Below the pieces are notes generated by a model. It was not told where the DNA came from and did not search any database. It was given only the letters and a program-made list of their open reading frames with translations. Made by a program: the position numbers and the translations under genes. From Leptotrichia buccalis C-1013-b (GTDB lineage: Bacteria > Fusobacteriota > Fusobacteriia > Fusobacteriales > Leptotrichiaceae), in contig NC_013192.1 in NCBI RefSeq assembly GCF_000023905.1, positions 310,001 to 374,000 on the forward strand: a stretch of DNA of 64,000 nt, in the 5' to 3' direction. Every line of letters starts with the position of its first letter. Within the stretch, counting starts at the first letter, position 1. Of the stretch, positions 1-9,120 are shown in pieces.

Positions 1-1
1 T

Positions 2-292
2 CTTTCAAATTCAAAACTAAAAAACTTTTTTGAAGAATTGAAAAAAGTATCAATTGAATTTATAAAAAAAAATATTGTTGAAAAATTTAACAAAATAAAT
101 GGAAATAAGTATAATTTGGAAATTATATCCGAATTTGTATATTTGGCGATAGAAGAATTTTTATACAATGAGTTTGTTTTGAAAAATTTTAAAAATTTAG
201 AAAGTAGCGACTTTATAAATATTGAAAATACTGATGAATTTGAAAATTCATTGAAGGAAGTAATAAAATTTATAAATAATGCATTCAAATAA
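2..292 (+). CDS. C-terminal part of a probable TetR-family regulator (truncated by window edge)
   Basis: The reading frame is open from base 2 and ends at 292, so only the last ~96 residues are visible and the start lies outside the window. The peptide is short, acidic/lysine-rich and helical-looking, with a pattern such as YLAIEEFLYNEF that would fit the ligand-binding half of a TetR-type repressor. The main argument is position: it lies 22 bp upstream of a TolC/adaptor/RND efflux operon, a usual place for such a regulator. No DNA-binding domain is visible, so the family is an inference. Confidence 0.5.
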   Translation, partial: LSNSKLKNFFEELKKVSIEFIKKNIVEKFNKINGNKYNLEIISEFVYLAIEEFLYNEFVLKNFKNLESSDFINIENTDEFENSLKEVIKFINNAFK

Positions 293-314
293 ATTTAGGA
301 AGGAAAAACAAAAG

Positions 315-1601
315 ATGAACAAAAATAGAATAAAACTGCTAACGGCATTATTACTTTTACTATCTGGAATTTCCAGTTTTGCACAAAAAATTACGATACA
401 GGAAGCTGCAGAAATGGCAGTAAAAAACAATAAGGACATCAAGGTAGGAATGCTGGAAGTGGAACAGGGACAGATTGATGTGGACAGAAGCTGGAAAAAG
501 AAATTTTTTACAGTAAGCTACAATGCTTCGGCAAATGCGCATTTTAAAGATATTTTGACTAAAAATGTCTTGACCAAGACAGGAGAATCATATCAGCATT
601 ATGTATCGTTATCACAGCCAATTTATACAGGCGGAAAATTAAAATTGGGAAATGAAATAAGTAAGGATAATTTGAAATTAGCCGAGCTAAAATTGGATAA
701 AACTAAAAAAGATACGATTTTAAGTACAGTTCAAGCATATATTGATGTTTACGACGCAATCAGTACACTTGGAGTATTACAAAAATCGAAAGAAGCATTA
801 GATGAAAATTATAAAATTCAGACGGAAAAATATAATTTGAGAATGGTTACAAAACCTGAATACAGAGAAGCGGAACGTGGCGTAAAAGATATGGAAGCGC
901 AAATTGTACAGCAACAGGGAAATATTGAAATTGCAAAGGAATCTTTGGGAATATTAATTGGAATACCAGATTCAAAAAATATTGAAATAGTTCCATTTGG
1001 AGTAGAAGATAATTTTACTAAGACAGTTGACTTAAAACAAGACTTGGAAAAATTGCAAACTTTGAATACAGAATATAAGATTGCACAAAAGCAGATTGAC
1101 ATTACGAAAAAGAATGTAAAATTAGAAAAAGCTAGCTTTATGCCGACAATCAACGGAACAATAAACTATGGAGCATTAAATGCAAAAAATAAGCCAAAAA
1201 AATTATTTGAAACAAAAGAGTTTACATCAGTAGCAGGGGTAACATTCTCTTGGGATATTTTTGACTGGGGAAGAAGAAAGGACAATGTAAAATATGCCGA
1301 AAAAACTCAGGAGATTTCTGAAGTTAAGTCAGAACAGACACTAGATCTTGTTAAAGCAAATATGAGAAAAACATATTATCAGCTTCAGGCATTGGAAAAA
1401 AGTTTGGAAGCATTGAAAGTTGCAGTGGAAAAAGCTGAAGAGACTTATGAACTGGAAAAGGAAAGATACAAATATAACTTAATTACAATGAATAATTTGC
1501 TGGATGCAGAGGCAAAACTAAGATTAAGCCGAGTAAATTATGCAAACTCCAAATTAAAATACTACTATCTAGTATCACAGTATGGGGCATTTTTAGATTA
1601 A
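315..1601 (+). CDS. TolC-like outer-membrane efflux protein
   Basis: A 428-residue outer-membrane channel of an RND tripartite pump. Residues 1-24 form a signal peptide (MNKNRIKLLTALLLLLSG, then SFAQ). The rest is the duplicated helical/beta-barrel organisation of the OEP family, with long heptad-like helices and a C-terminal stretch rich in Tyr/Leu. I chose ATG 315 rather than an in-frame ATG at 279 because AGGAAGG lies at 297-303 and the extra 12 residues would precede the signal peptide. It is the first gene of an operon with the adaptor (28 bp downstream) and the RND pump. The substrate cannot be read from the sequence. Confidence 0.88.
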   Translation: MNKNRIKLLTALLLLLSGISSFAQKITIQEAAEMAVKNNKDIKVGMLEVEQGQIDVDRSWKKKFFTVSYNASANAHFKDILTKNVLTKTGESYQHYVSLSQPIYTGGKLKLGNEISKDNLKLAELKLDKTKKDTILSTVQAYIDVYDAISTLGVLQKSKEALDENYKIQTEKYNLRMVTKPEYREAERGVKDMEAQIVQQQGNIEIAKESLGILIGIPDSKNIEIVPFGVEDNFTKTVDLKQDLEKLQTLNTEYKIAQKQIDITKKNVKLEKASFMPTINGTINYGALNAKNKPKKLFETKEFTSVAGVTFSWDIFDWGRRKDNVKYAEKTQEISEVKSEQTLDLVKANMRKTYYQLQALEKSLEALKVAVEKAEETYELEKERYKYNLITMNNLLDAEAKLRLSRVNYANSKLKYYYLVSQYGAFLD

Positions 1602-1629
1602 TTTAAAAAATAAAAGCAGGAGGAAAATA

Positions 1630-2751
1630 ATGAAAATGAAGTTATATAATAAAAAAATTATAGTAGGGCTGGCAATACTTGCGATGCTTGCAATATCTTG
1701 CGGAAAGAAAAAAACTCAGGCAATTGACAATTCAAGACCAGTAAAAGTACAAATTATTGGACAAAATTCAATTTCTTTGGGATATAAAGCGAGCGGAACT
1801 TTGAAAGGAATTGAAGAAGTCCCATATACAGCTACTTCTTCTGGAGAAATAGTTGTAATAAATGCAAAAAACGGTGATAATGTCAGAGCAGGGCAAGTCA
1901 TAGTTTCAATTGACAACCAGACTGCTAGATCAAATGTGAAAAGAGCAGCTTCAACTGTAAATACAGCTTCATCAAATATCAATTCATCATCGGCAGCATT
2001 GGAAGAAGCTAGAATTAATTATGAAAAATACGCTATGTTGTATGAAAAAAGACTTGTAACAGAAACTGAATATCTAAATGCAAAAACTCAGTATAATTCA
2101 GCAAAAGCCAACCTGAATGCTTCAAAAAATAATTTAAGTTCTGCACGTGCAGAACTGGATTCAGCAAACGACACAAATAGAAAAACGGTTGTAAAAACTA
2201 ATACAACAGGAACTATTGCACATATGAATTTGGAACTGCATCAGCAAACTTCAGCAGGAAATCAATTATTTACTGTAATAAATGAAGGGGAAATGCAGCT
2301 GGAAGTTGGAGTTTCACCTGAAATAATTAGCAAAATTCATGTTGGAACGCAAGCCAAAGTAAAAATTGATGAACTAAAAGGGGAAGAATTGACGGGAACT
2401 GTGTATGAAGTAGCTGCAGCAGCAAATTCATCAAGTAGACAATTTACAGTAAAAATCAAAATTCCTAATTCAAACAGAAGGCTAAAAAGTGGAATGTATG
2501 GAACTGCAAGTATAGATACAGGAGCTGAAGACGGATTAATTATTCCTAAAAAAGCTATTGTCGTAAAAGGTGTGGAACAAGTAGTTTACATTGTTAGAAA
2601 TGGGAAGGCAGTTGCAATTCCTATAAAAATAACTAATCAGAATGAAGAAATGGCAGCAGTTACTGGAAATGGATTAACAGCTGGAATAGAATTGATAGTT
2701 GATGGACAGAATGTTGTTCAGAATGATGAAAAAATAAGAAGAGTACAATAG
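1630..2751 (+). CDS. RND efflux periplasmic adaptor (membrane fusion lipoprotein)
   Basis: A 373-residue HlyD/AcrA-type adaptor that bridges the inner-membrane RND pump and the TolC channel. The N-terminus is a lipoprotein signal: hydrophobic LAILAMLAIS followed by the lipobox Cys (ISCGKKK). A lipoyl-like half (SGEIVVINAKNGDNVRAGQ) is followed by an alpha-hairpin rich in Ala/Ser/Asn (~95-180), the second lipoyl half, a beta-barrel and a membrane-proximal domain (GLIIPKKAIV). AGGAGG at 1618-1623 supports ATG 1630. The gene order outer membrane-adaptor-pump is typical. Confidence 0.9.
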   Translation: MKMKLYNKKIIVGLAILAMLAISCGKKKTQAIDNSRPVKVQIIGQNSISLGYKASGTLKGIEEVPYTATSSGEIVVINAKNGDNVRAGQVIVSIDNQTARSNVKRAASTVNTASSNINSSSAALEEARINYEKYAMLYEKRLVTETEYLNAKTQYNSAKANLNASKNNLSSARAELDSANDTNRKTVVKTNTTGTIAHMNLELHQQTSAGNQLFTVINEGEMQLEVGVSPEIISKIHVGTQAKVKIDELKGEELTGTVYEVAAAANSSSRQFTVKIKIPNSNRRLKSGMYGTASIDTGAEDGLIIPKKAIVVKGVEQVVYIVRNGKAVAIPIKITNQNEEMAAVTGNGLTAGIELIVDGQNVVQNDEKIRRVQ

Positions 2752-2789
2752 TTTTTTATTTAATTTTTAGAGTATAATGTTTTTTAAGT

Positions 2790-2837
2790 CAGTCAGATAA
2801 ATTTTGAAATTTTTTATTTTTCAAATTTATTTGGCTG
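2790..2837 (+). terminator. Intercistronic hairpin between adaptor and RND pump genes
   Basis: The 165-bp gap between the adaptor and pump genes holds a long inverted repeat. The left arm begins CAGTCAGATAAATTTTGAA at 2790 and the right arm TTCAAATTTATTTGGCTG ends at 2837, with a T-rich loop between. Pairing is imperfect (small bulges), and no clean U-tract follows the right arm. It could be an attenuating terminator or an mRNA-stabilising hairpin that sets the adaptor/pump ratio; the sequence does not decide. Confidence 0.4.
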
Positions 2838-2916
2838 TATTTTAGAAATTAAGTATAAAAAAATTAATTTAAAGATTCTATAAAAATTAAAGAAATAAAT
2901 TAAGGAGAAGCAAAAA

Positions 2917-5900
2917 ATGACAGTAGCAGAATTTGCGACGAAAAGAGTCGTTTCTACAACGATGATATTATTATTTATGATTTTTTCAGGATTCATGACT
3001 ATGCGTTCGATGAAGAAGGAATTGATACCTGATTTTAAGTTTCCAATGGTAGTTATCAGTACGAGCTGGACAGGAGCCGCTTCTGAAGATGTAAAAACTC
3101 AGATTTCTAAAAAAATAGAAGATGCGGCACTAAATGTTGATGGGATTAAGAATATTTCAACAAGTTCAACTTATGGAAATTCAAATGTTATAGTTGAGTT
3201 TAATTTTGGTACAGATACTGATATAAAGCAGGTGCAAATACAATCAGAAATTGATAAAATAAAAAGAGATTTACCAAGTGACGCAAACGATCCAGTTGTT
3301 TCAAAAATGAATATGGCTGGAGGAAATTCAGATATGGCACTAATGGTTGCAATAAGAGGCGGAGACGAGGCTACGATTACTTCTTTTATAGAGGAAACGT
3401 TAAAACCTAGACTTAAGAGAAACAGAGGTGTCGGTGATATATCAGTATTTGGAAATGCCACAAGGCAAATAAAAGTGAAACTGGATCCATACAGATTGCA
3501 GGCGTACAATTTGTCTCCAAGTGAAATATATGCAAAAATTCAAGCAGCTAATACAATTGTTCCAGGCGGAACGGTAAAAGATGGCAGCAAGGAATTTATA
3601 CTGAAAGTTGACGGTGAATTAAAAACGTTGGAACAAATACAGAATATTATTATTTCCAATAAAGATAATCAGGTAGTCAGATTGAATGATGTGGCGACGG
3701 TTGAATACGGAACAAAGGATAAAACGTCTTATTCTAAATATGATGGACAAGATATGATTTCAGTTATGATTCAGAAAAGTAAGGATGGAAATCTAGTTGA
3801 AATTGCAAGTATAGCAAGAAAAGCTCTAGAAGAAATGAAACCTTTATTTCCATCGGGAACAAGCTATGAAATAATAACTGATAACAGTATAAGAGTAAAA
3901 GAGGCAATATCTAATGTGACAAGTACGGGTCTTCAAGCGCTGGTCATAACAATAATAGTGCTGCTGGTCTTTTTGAAAGATTTAAGAGCGGCACTTGTTG
4001 TTGGAATGTCGATACCAATATCAGCGATGTTTACGTTCTTTCTACTAGGTACACAGGGAATTACGTTAAATATGATTTCGCTTATGGGGTTGGCACTTGC
4101 GATTGGATCGTTGGTGGATAATGCGGTAGTTACGTTAGACAATATATTTGATCATATTCAGTTAAATAAGGAACCGGCAATGGTGGCGGCTATTCGAGGG
4201 ACAAATGAGGTAATACTTCCAATGATAGCGTCAACAGCAACTTCAGTTTGTGTATTTTTACCAATAGTCTTATTTCCAGGATTTGCAAAGGAAGTCTTTT
4301 CAGGAATTTCTTTTTCAATGATGTTTGCACTATCTACTTCAATTGTTGTGGCAATGCTGTTTATCCCGATGGCTTCGAGTATATTTTTAAATATTGAGAA
4401 AATATCAGGGGCTGCAGGAAAAGCACATAGATTTAATGCGTTTAGAGACAAATACAAGGAGCTTGTAAAAAAAGCGTTGGAAAATAGAAAAGTTGTCATA
4501 ATTGGGATAGCAGTTCTATTTGTTGTGGTAGTTTTTGGACTTGGAAAAACTGTAAAAAGTGCATTTTTCCCGACGATTGACAATAATGAATATTCAGTGG
4601 TGGCATCACTTTCTACTGGACTGGATGTGGAAGTGGCACACGAAATTTCTAAACAAATGGAACAGATAGTAAAAGAAGACCCTGTAACTAAAAATTATAC
4701 AACGATAGTAAATGCTCAGGCGGCAATAGTAAATGTTGATGTAAAAAAAGATACGATGAAGGCTATGGAACGAGTGCGTCAAAAAATGAGCAATATTCCA
4801 AACGTTACAATTGCAGTGTCACCGCAGAAGGCTGGAGGACGTGCAGTTTCAAAGGATTATTCATTCCAAGTTGAAGGAGATAATGCTGAAGAAATCAATA
4901 GAATTGCCAATGCGATTATGGCAGATATGAAGCAGCAGAGCTGGTTCAAGGATGTAAAATCATCATCGGAAGGCGGATATCCACAGGCACAGCTGGAAGT
5001 AGACAGAGTAAAGGCAGAAAGTTATGGACTGAGTGTTACAGATATCACTAGAATGTTAAATCAGACAGTTTTAGGAGTAGATCCAATAGAAGTAACTCAA
5101 GATACTGAAACATTAAAAGTTTATATGGAATTTGAAGACGAGTATAAAAATTCGCTTGAAAAAATATTGAATATAATGATAAAAACTAGCACAGGACAAT
5201 TTGTAAGGCTGGGAGATATAGCGACAATGAAGGAAGTGGAAGGAGCGGCTTCAATTGAGACTTATAATGGAGCTCAAATCGTAACAGTCGGTGCAAATAT
5301 GGACAAATCCAAGGGACTGAATGACGCCGCTTCTTTTGTAAATGCTTCGTTCCAAAAAACTAATCCAGCGGCAGGATACAAAATAGCTCCAGCAGGAAAT
5401 GCACAAAGCCAGAAGGAAATGGGTGGAGAAATTATGAATGCGCTGGCATTGTCAATAGTTCTTATCTATATCGTGCTGGCAGTACAGCTGGAATCATTTG
5501 TATTACCGCTAATAATGATGTTGGCATTGCCATTGTCAATGATTGGAGTAATATTTGGACTGGCAGTAACAAGGATACAGCTCAGCATGTTCGTTATGAT
5601 CGGGATTCTTATGCTGTTTGGGATGGCGGTTAATAATGCCATCGTGCTGTTGGATTTCGTGTCGGGATTACGGCAAAAAGGCATGGAAATTCGAGAGGCT
5701 CTAGTGGAAGCAGCAGGTTCAAGACTTCGTCCAATACTTATGACAACACTTACAACGGTACTTGGATGGATTCCAATGGTATTTTCAAGTAAAGGAAGTT
5801 CAGGTTATTATCAAGGAATGGCGGTAGCAGTTATGTTTGGACTGTCGTTCTGTACACTCTTGACTTTATTCTTTATACCAGTAGCTTATTCAATTGTTGA

Positions 5901-5973
5901 AGAAAGAAAGGAAAAAAGACAGAAAGCGAAGGAAGAAAAAAGAAGAGCAAAAAAAATAAATGAAAGAAATTAA
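2917..5973 (+). CDS. RND family efflux transporter, inner-membrane pump (HAE1/AcrB-like)
   Basis: A 1018-residue proton-driven exporter with the standard duplicated architecture: TM1 near residues 10-28, a large periplasmic porter/docking loop (~30-330), a block of TM segments (~335-540), a second periplasmic loop (~560-850) and the last TM block (~855-995). Motifs include GITLNMISLMGLALAIGSLVDNAVV, containing the acidic TM4 residue, and GMAVNNAIVLLDF in the second half. The C-terminus is a lysine/arginine-rich tail. AAGGAG precedes ATG 2917. It is the pump of the operon starting at 315; drug, fatty acid or other lipid substrates are all possible. Confidence 0.92.
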   Translation: MTVAEFATKRVVSTTMILLFMIFSGFMTMRSMKKELIPDFKFPMVVISTSWTGAASEDVKTQISKKIEDAALNVDGIKNISTSSTYGNSNVIVEFNFGTDTDIKQVQIQSEIDKIKRDLPSDANDPVVSKMNMAGGNSDMALMVAIRGGDEATITSFIEETLKPRLKRNRGVGDISVFGNATRQIKVKLDPYRLQAYNLSPSEIYAKIQAANTIVPGGTVKDGSKEFILKVDGELKTLEQIQNIIISNKDNQVVRLNDVATVEYGTKDKTSYSKYDGQDMISVMIQKSKDGNLVEIASIARKALEEMKPLFPSGTSYEIITDNSIRVKEAISNVTSTGLQALVITIIVLLVFLKDLRAALVVGMSIPISAMFTFFLLGTQGITLNMISLMGLALAIGSLVDNAVVTLDNIFDHIQLNKEPAMVAAIRGTNEVILPMIASTATSVCVFLPIVLFPGFAKEVFSGISFSMMFALSTSIVVAMLFIPMASSIFLNIEKISGAAGKAHRFNAFRDKYKELVKKALENRKVVIIGIAVLFVVVVFGLGKTVKSAFFPTIDNNEYSVVASLSTGLDVEVAHEISKQMEQIVKEDPVTKNYTTIVNAQAAIVNVDVKKDTMKAMERVRQKMSNIPNVTIAVSPQKAGGRAVSKDYSFQVEGDNAEEINRIANAIMADMKQQSWFKDVKSSSEGGYPQAQLEVDRVKAESYGLSVTDITRMLNQTVLGVDPIEVTQDTETLKVYMEFEDEYKNSLEKILNIMIKTSTGQFVRLGDIATMKEVEGAASIETYNGAQIVTVGANMDKSKGLNDAASFVNASFQKTNPAAGYKIAPAGNAQSQKEMGGEIMNALALSIVLIYIVLAVQLESFVLPLIMMLALPLSMIGVIFGLAVTRIQLSMFVMIGILMLFGMAVNNAIVLLDFVSGLRQKGMEIREALVEAAGSRLRPILMTTLTTVLGWIPMVFSSKGSSGYYQGMAVAVMFGLSFCTLLTLFFIPVAYSIVEERKEKRQKAKEEKRRAKKINERN

Positions 5974-6012
5974 AAAATACAATTTTAAATAAAATAGAAA
6001 AGAGGTGCTTTT

Positions 6013-6309
6013 TTGAAAAGAGTTGAGATATACTTTGATTCTTACTTTATTGATAAAATAAAAGAAGAAATGAAAGAATATGGGATTGAGCAATATATTA
6101 TTATTCCACAAGTATACAGCCGCTGGAGCAGAACATTAAAACATTTTAACAATCACGTCTGGCCTGGAACTGACAGTGTTTTGATAACATATCTGGAGGA
6201 CAGGCAGGCAAAGGAAATTATGAGGCTTATAAAAATAATGAAAATAGATTTAGGAAAATCAATTTCAATGGGAGCAGCCATGTTACCAGTTGATGACATT
6301 ATTTTATAA
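6013..6309 (+). CDS. P-II-like transporter-associated protein (PG0541-type)
   Basis: A 98-residue soluble protein starting at TTG 6013, with GAGGTG at 6002-6007. Its size and beta-alpha-beta pattern (KRVEIYFDSYFIDKIKEEM ... SVLITYLEDRQAKEIMRLIKIM) resemble small P-II/GlnB-like ferredoxin-fold proteins found next to RND pumps (the family I know as PG0541 transporter-associated). It follows the RND gene by 39 bp and ends the operon before a terminator at 6357. By analogy with GlnB-AmtB and other P-II-like transporter partners it may gate the pump in response to a nucleotide or metabolite. That role is inferred, and no effector site is identified. Confidence 0.65.
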   Translation: MKRVEIYFDSYFIDKIKEEMKEYGIEQYIIIPQVYSRWSRTLKHFNNHVWPGTDSVLITYLEDRQAKEIMRLIKIMKIDLGKSISMGAAMLPVDDIIL

Positions 6310-6356
6310 TTTAACATCAGCTAGAAAAACTGTCCATATTTTCAAGTATAAGGGGT

Positions 6357-6388
6357 TGGGACACTTGATTACAGGTGTCCTGATTTTT
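6357..6388 (+). terminator. Rho-independent terminator of the RND operon
   Basis: GGACAC (6359-6364) pairs with GTGTCC (6375-6380), extended by weaker pairs on both sides. It is followed by TGATTTTT. It lies 50 bp after the P-II-like gene and before the FtsZ-like gene, so it separates the two transcription units. Confidence 0.75.
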
Positions 6389-6496
6389 AAAAAATTTGAA
6401 TCAAATTAAAAATTTTTAGTTTTTAATATCGTTCTTGAAAAAAATGTGTTAAAATATATAGTATTTTAAAATTGAATTTAAAAGGAGAAAGATGTA

Positions 6497-7321
6497 ATGA
6501 ATATTGAAAATGAAAAAAATGTTGAGATAAAAGTTGTAGGAATAGGTAAAACAGGGAACAGCGCCCTAAATGAAATAATAAAAGCTGTAGAAGCGGATTT
6601 TGTGGCAGTTAGTGAGAAACAGGAAAATTTGGACTTATCGGAGGCTGGGATAAAAATATTAGTAGCTGAAGATTTTGAGAAAAAAATTCAAAAAGCGCTG
6701 GAAAATACTGATATGCTATTTATTTTAGCAGAAACAGATGAAGTGGAAAATGTAAAAATATCTACAGCTGTTGCTAAAATAGCGCAATCACTTGATATAT
6801 TAACTATATCAATAATAGCCGCTCCTTCTGAAGCAGAATTTGCAAAAACTGGAAAAGCGGAATTAAAACAGTTTGCAGATATTGTAATTACAGTACCAAC
6901 TGAAAAAATATCTGAAGAAATAAATAAAATTTTTATAAAAAATATAAAAGTGATAGAGGATATAATACGAGAACGAGGAATTGTCAATCTTGATTTTGCA
7001 GATGTTAATAGTATGTTAAAAAATGGAGGAACAGCTGTATTAGGATATGGAATAGCTGCTGGAGAAAATAAAGAGGAAGTTGTTGTTAAACAGGTATTAA
7101 ATGAAATTTTAGAAAAGTCCATAAAAAACGCCAGAAAAATATTAATGAATATTCTAGCGGGACCAGAAATTGGATTAGATGAACTAAGTAAAATAACTAG
7201 AGCACTTGAAAAAGAGCTAGAAGCTGACGAAGCCTCTATAGTGTGGGCATATGCTATGAAACCTGATATGGAAGGAACAGTAAGTATAACATTAATAGCA
7301 ACAGATTTTAGTGATGAATAG
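6497..7321 (+). CDS. Divergent FtsZ-like protein lacking the GTP-binding G-box
   Basis: A 274-residue protein that can be aligned by eye with FtsZ, but shortened. The N-terminal strand VEIKVVGIGKTGNSALNEII matches the FtsZ start (IKVIGVGGGGxNA). ADFVAVSEKQENLDLS matches the 'FIAVNTDAQAL' segment. ADIVITVPTEKISEEI matches 'DxLIVIPNDKLL'. RGIVNLDFADVNSMLKNGGTAVLGYG matches the T7/synergy-loop region (G-INLDFADV--M--xGxAxMG). The C-terminus ILMNILAGPEIGLDEL ... ITLIATDF matches the FtsZ C-domain. The tubulin/FtsZ signature GGGTG(T/S)G is absent: the place reads LAETDEVENVKIST. GTP binding is therefore unlikely, while the longitudinal contact loop may be kept. RBS AAAAGGAG lies just before ATG. 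A broken sister copy is at 12637-13222. The function is unknown; modulation of FtsZ polymers is one possibility. Confidence 0.75.
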   Translation: MNIENEKNVEIKVVGIGKTGNSALNEIIKAVEADFVAVSEKQENLDLSEAGIKILVAEDFEKKIQKALENTDMLFILAETDEVENVKISTAVAKIAQSLDILTISIIAAPSEAEFAKTGKAELKQFADIVITVPTEKISEEINKIFIKNIKVIEDIIRERGIVNLDFADVNSMLKNGGTAVLGYGIAAGENKEEVVVKQVLNEILEKSIKNARKILMNILAGPEIGLDELSKITRALEKELEADEASIVWAYAMKPDMEGTVSITLIATDFSDE

Positions 7322-7353
7322 TAGTCTTTATAAAATAAAAAAGTATCAATTTC

Positions 7354-7401
7354 CCCTGCAGTTCTTTAATGAACAAAGCTACGGTTTATGCAGGGCTTTT
7401 T
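7354..7401 (+). terminator. Terminator after the FtsZ-like gene, with an inner hairpin
   Basis: CCCTGCA (7354-7360) pairs with TGCAGGG (7389-7395), and the second arm is followed by CTTTTTTATTT. Inside the loop a second hairpin, GTTC-tttaat-GAAC, spans 7361-7374. The structure lies between the FtsZ-like gene (plus) and the 3' end of the histidine kinase gene (minus). Confidence 0.7.
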
Positions 7402-7452
7402 TATTTCATAGATGTATATATATTGTGGCAAATTTTGGTATTTAGAACAACA

Positions 7453-9120
7453 TTATATTGATTTAAAAGGAATTTTTATAATTACTTCTGCTCCTTCGGT
7501 TTTGTTGTCTTTATTTATAAATACGCCATAATTTTTTCCGTAATAGAATTTTATTCTTTTATCGACGTTTTTGATTCCTACTCCTCCAGTCTTGCTTTTT
7601 TTGAACTGTTTAGCCTTTTCAAAGCCTATTCCGTTATCTTTGATTAAGATATTGATGGCGCTGTTTTCCCTATAAACATCTATTGTGATGATTCCGTTTT
7701 CAGAAAGGTTTTTTATTCCGTGATAGATAGAGTTTTCTACAATTGGCTGGATTATTATTTTTGGAACTTCGATGGAAAGAAGACTTTCGTCTTCTATGTT
7801 GAAAAAATAGGAAAGTTTGTCTTCGTATCGCTGCTTTTGTATGAATAAGTATTCTTTAGTGTGCATAATTTCATCTTTTAATGGTATTTTTTCGTGTCCG
7901 TTGCTAAGAGAAAGTCTGAAAAAGTTGGCAAGGGACTTTGTAATATTGATTACTTTTTCGTTATCTTTAAATTCTGCCATCCAAATAATTGTGTCCAGCG
8001 TGTTGTATAGAAAATGTGGATTAATCTGGCTGTGAAGAGCCTTTATTTCATATTCCCGCAAATATTTTATCTTTTCAACCATTATATTAAAATGTTCTAC
8101 AAGGTTCTGAATTTCATAGCCTGTTTTTTCACTCAAATGAAATTCCCGTAGATTATTTTCAAAATTTTGCATATGATTTTCCAGTTTTATTAAAGGTCTT
8201 AGAATCTTTGTTATTACGATAAATGTAATAATGGAAGAAAAAGCTAATGAAACTAGGAAAATGATAATAACTATGTGAGAAAAATTTTTCTTTAAGGTAA
8301 CTAAGTCATTTGTGTTTGCAAGGCTTCTTAAATTCCAGTTTGTATTTTCAATCTGTGTTTCGTATAAGTATGTATCTTTATTTTTATTCTTTTCTGAAAA
8401 TTTTGCAAGACACTTTTTATCAGCAAAGCATTTCACATCTTTGTAGTAAATAATATTGTTGTTTTTGTCTACTATAATATTGTCGATTTGTTTTCCAAAA
8501 GAAATGGAATTTAAATATCTTTCAAGAATTTCATATTTAATGTCAAAAACAATAACACCAAGATTTTCTCCCTTTGAATTTTTTATGTCACGGCTGATTG
8601 ACAGAAACCAGAGAGCTGAGTTCATAGAGGAGGTGGAATTTTTTCTGCTGGGATTAAAAACGGGCATATCTGAATTGTTTATAGCATCGACATACCATTT
8701 TTCCTTCATCATATTTTCTGATATTTTCATATCATTGTTTTTGTCACTGGATACAATGTTACCATTTTTCCCGATTACAGTAATATTTTTAATTCCTTTA
8801 TTACTATCAAGAATCGAATAAATCATTTTTTCAATGCTCTTTTTTGAATCTTCATTTCCTGATATTAAAAAATTTCTAACATCGGCATCAACAGACAAAA
8901 GATTAATCATATTTTTCAATTTATCAGCATAAAGAGTAATATAACGGGATGTACTTATAACATTTTTGTTAGTATATTCAATTTCCTTATTCATTATTAG
9001 ATATTTTGAAGTATAGTAGAAAATGCTGCTTAAAAACAGGATGAATAATAAGTTTCCAATCAGATAGTAAAAAAATAGCTGGAGTAACATTGAATTTTTC
9101 ATTGTTTTTTTAAATTTCAT
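7453..9120 (-). CDS. Membrane sensor histidine kinase, YesM/LytS-type (HisK family PF06580 style)
   Basis: A 555-residue kinase. There is a TM segment near residues 15-38, an extracytoplasmic sensor (~40-280, Cache-like pattern), a second TM (IVIIIFLVSLAFSSIITFIVI), a HAMP-like linker (RPLIKLENHMQNF), and then the phosphoacceptor block ALHSQINPHFLYNTLDTIIW with the His in SQINPHFLYN. The C-terminus is a GHKL ATPase: N-box IIQPIVENSIYHG, G1 IKDNGIGF, G2 GGVGIKNVDKRI. It overlaps the response regulator gene by four bases, so it is translationally coupled, and it is the last gene of the msrAB operon. The sensor probably detects extracytoplasmic oxidative damage; this is inferred from context. 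Confidence 0.88.
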   Translation of the reverse strand: MKFKKTMKNSMLLQLFFYYLIGNLLFILFLSSIFYYTSKYLIMNKEIEYTNKNVISTSRYITLYADKLKNMINLLSVDADVRNFLISGNEDSKKSIEKMIYSILDSNKGIKNITVIGKNGNIVSSDKNNDMKISENMMKEKWYVDAINNSDMPVFNPSRKNSTSSMNSALWFLSISRDIKNSKGENLGVIVFDIKYEILERYLNSISFGKQIDNIIVDKNNNIIYYKDVKCFADKKCLAKFSEKNKNKDTYLYETQIENTNWNLRSLANTNDLVTLKKNFSHIVIIIFLVSLAFSSIITFIVITKILRPLIKLENHMQNFENNLREFHLSEKTGYEIQNLVEHFNIMVEKIKYLREYEIKALHSQINPHFLYNTLDTIIWMAEFKDNEKVINITKSLANFFRLSLSNGHEKIPLKDEIMHTKEYLFIQKQRYEDKLSYFFNIEDESLLSIEVPKIIIQPIVENSIYHGIKNLSENGIITIDVYRENSAINILIKDNGIGFEKAKQFKKSKTGGVGIKNVDKRIKFYYGKNYGVFINKDNKTEGAEVIIKIPFKSI

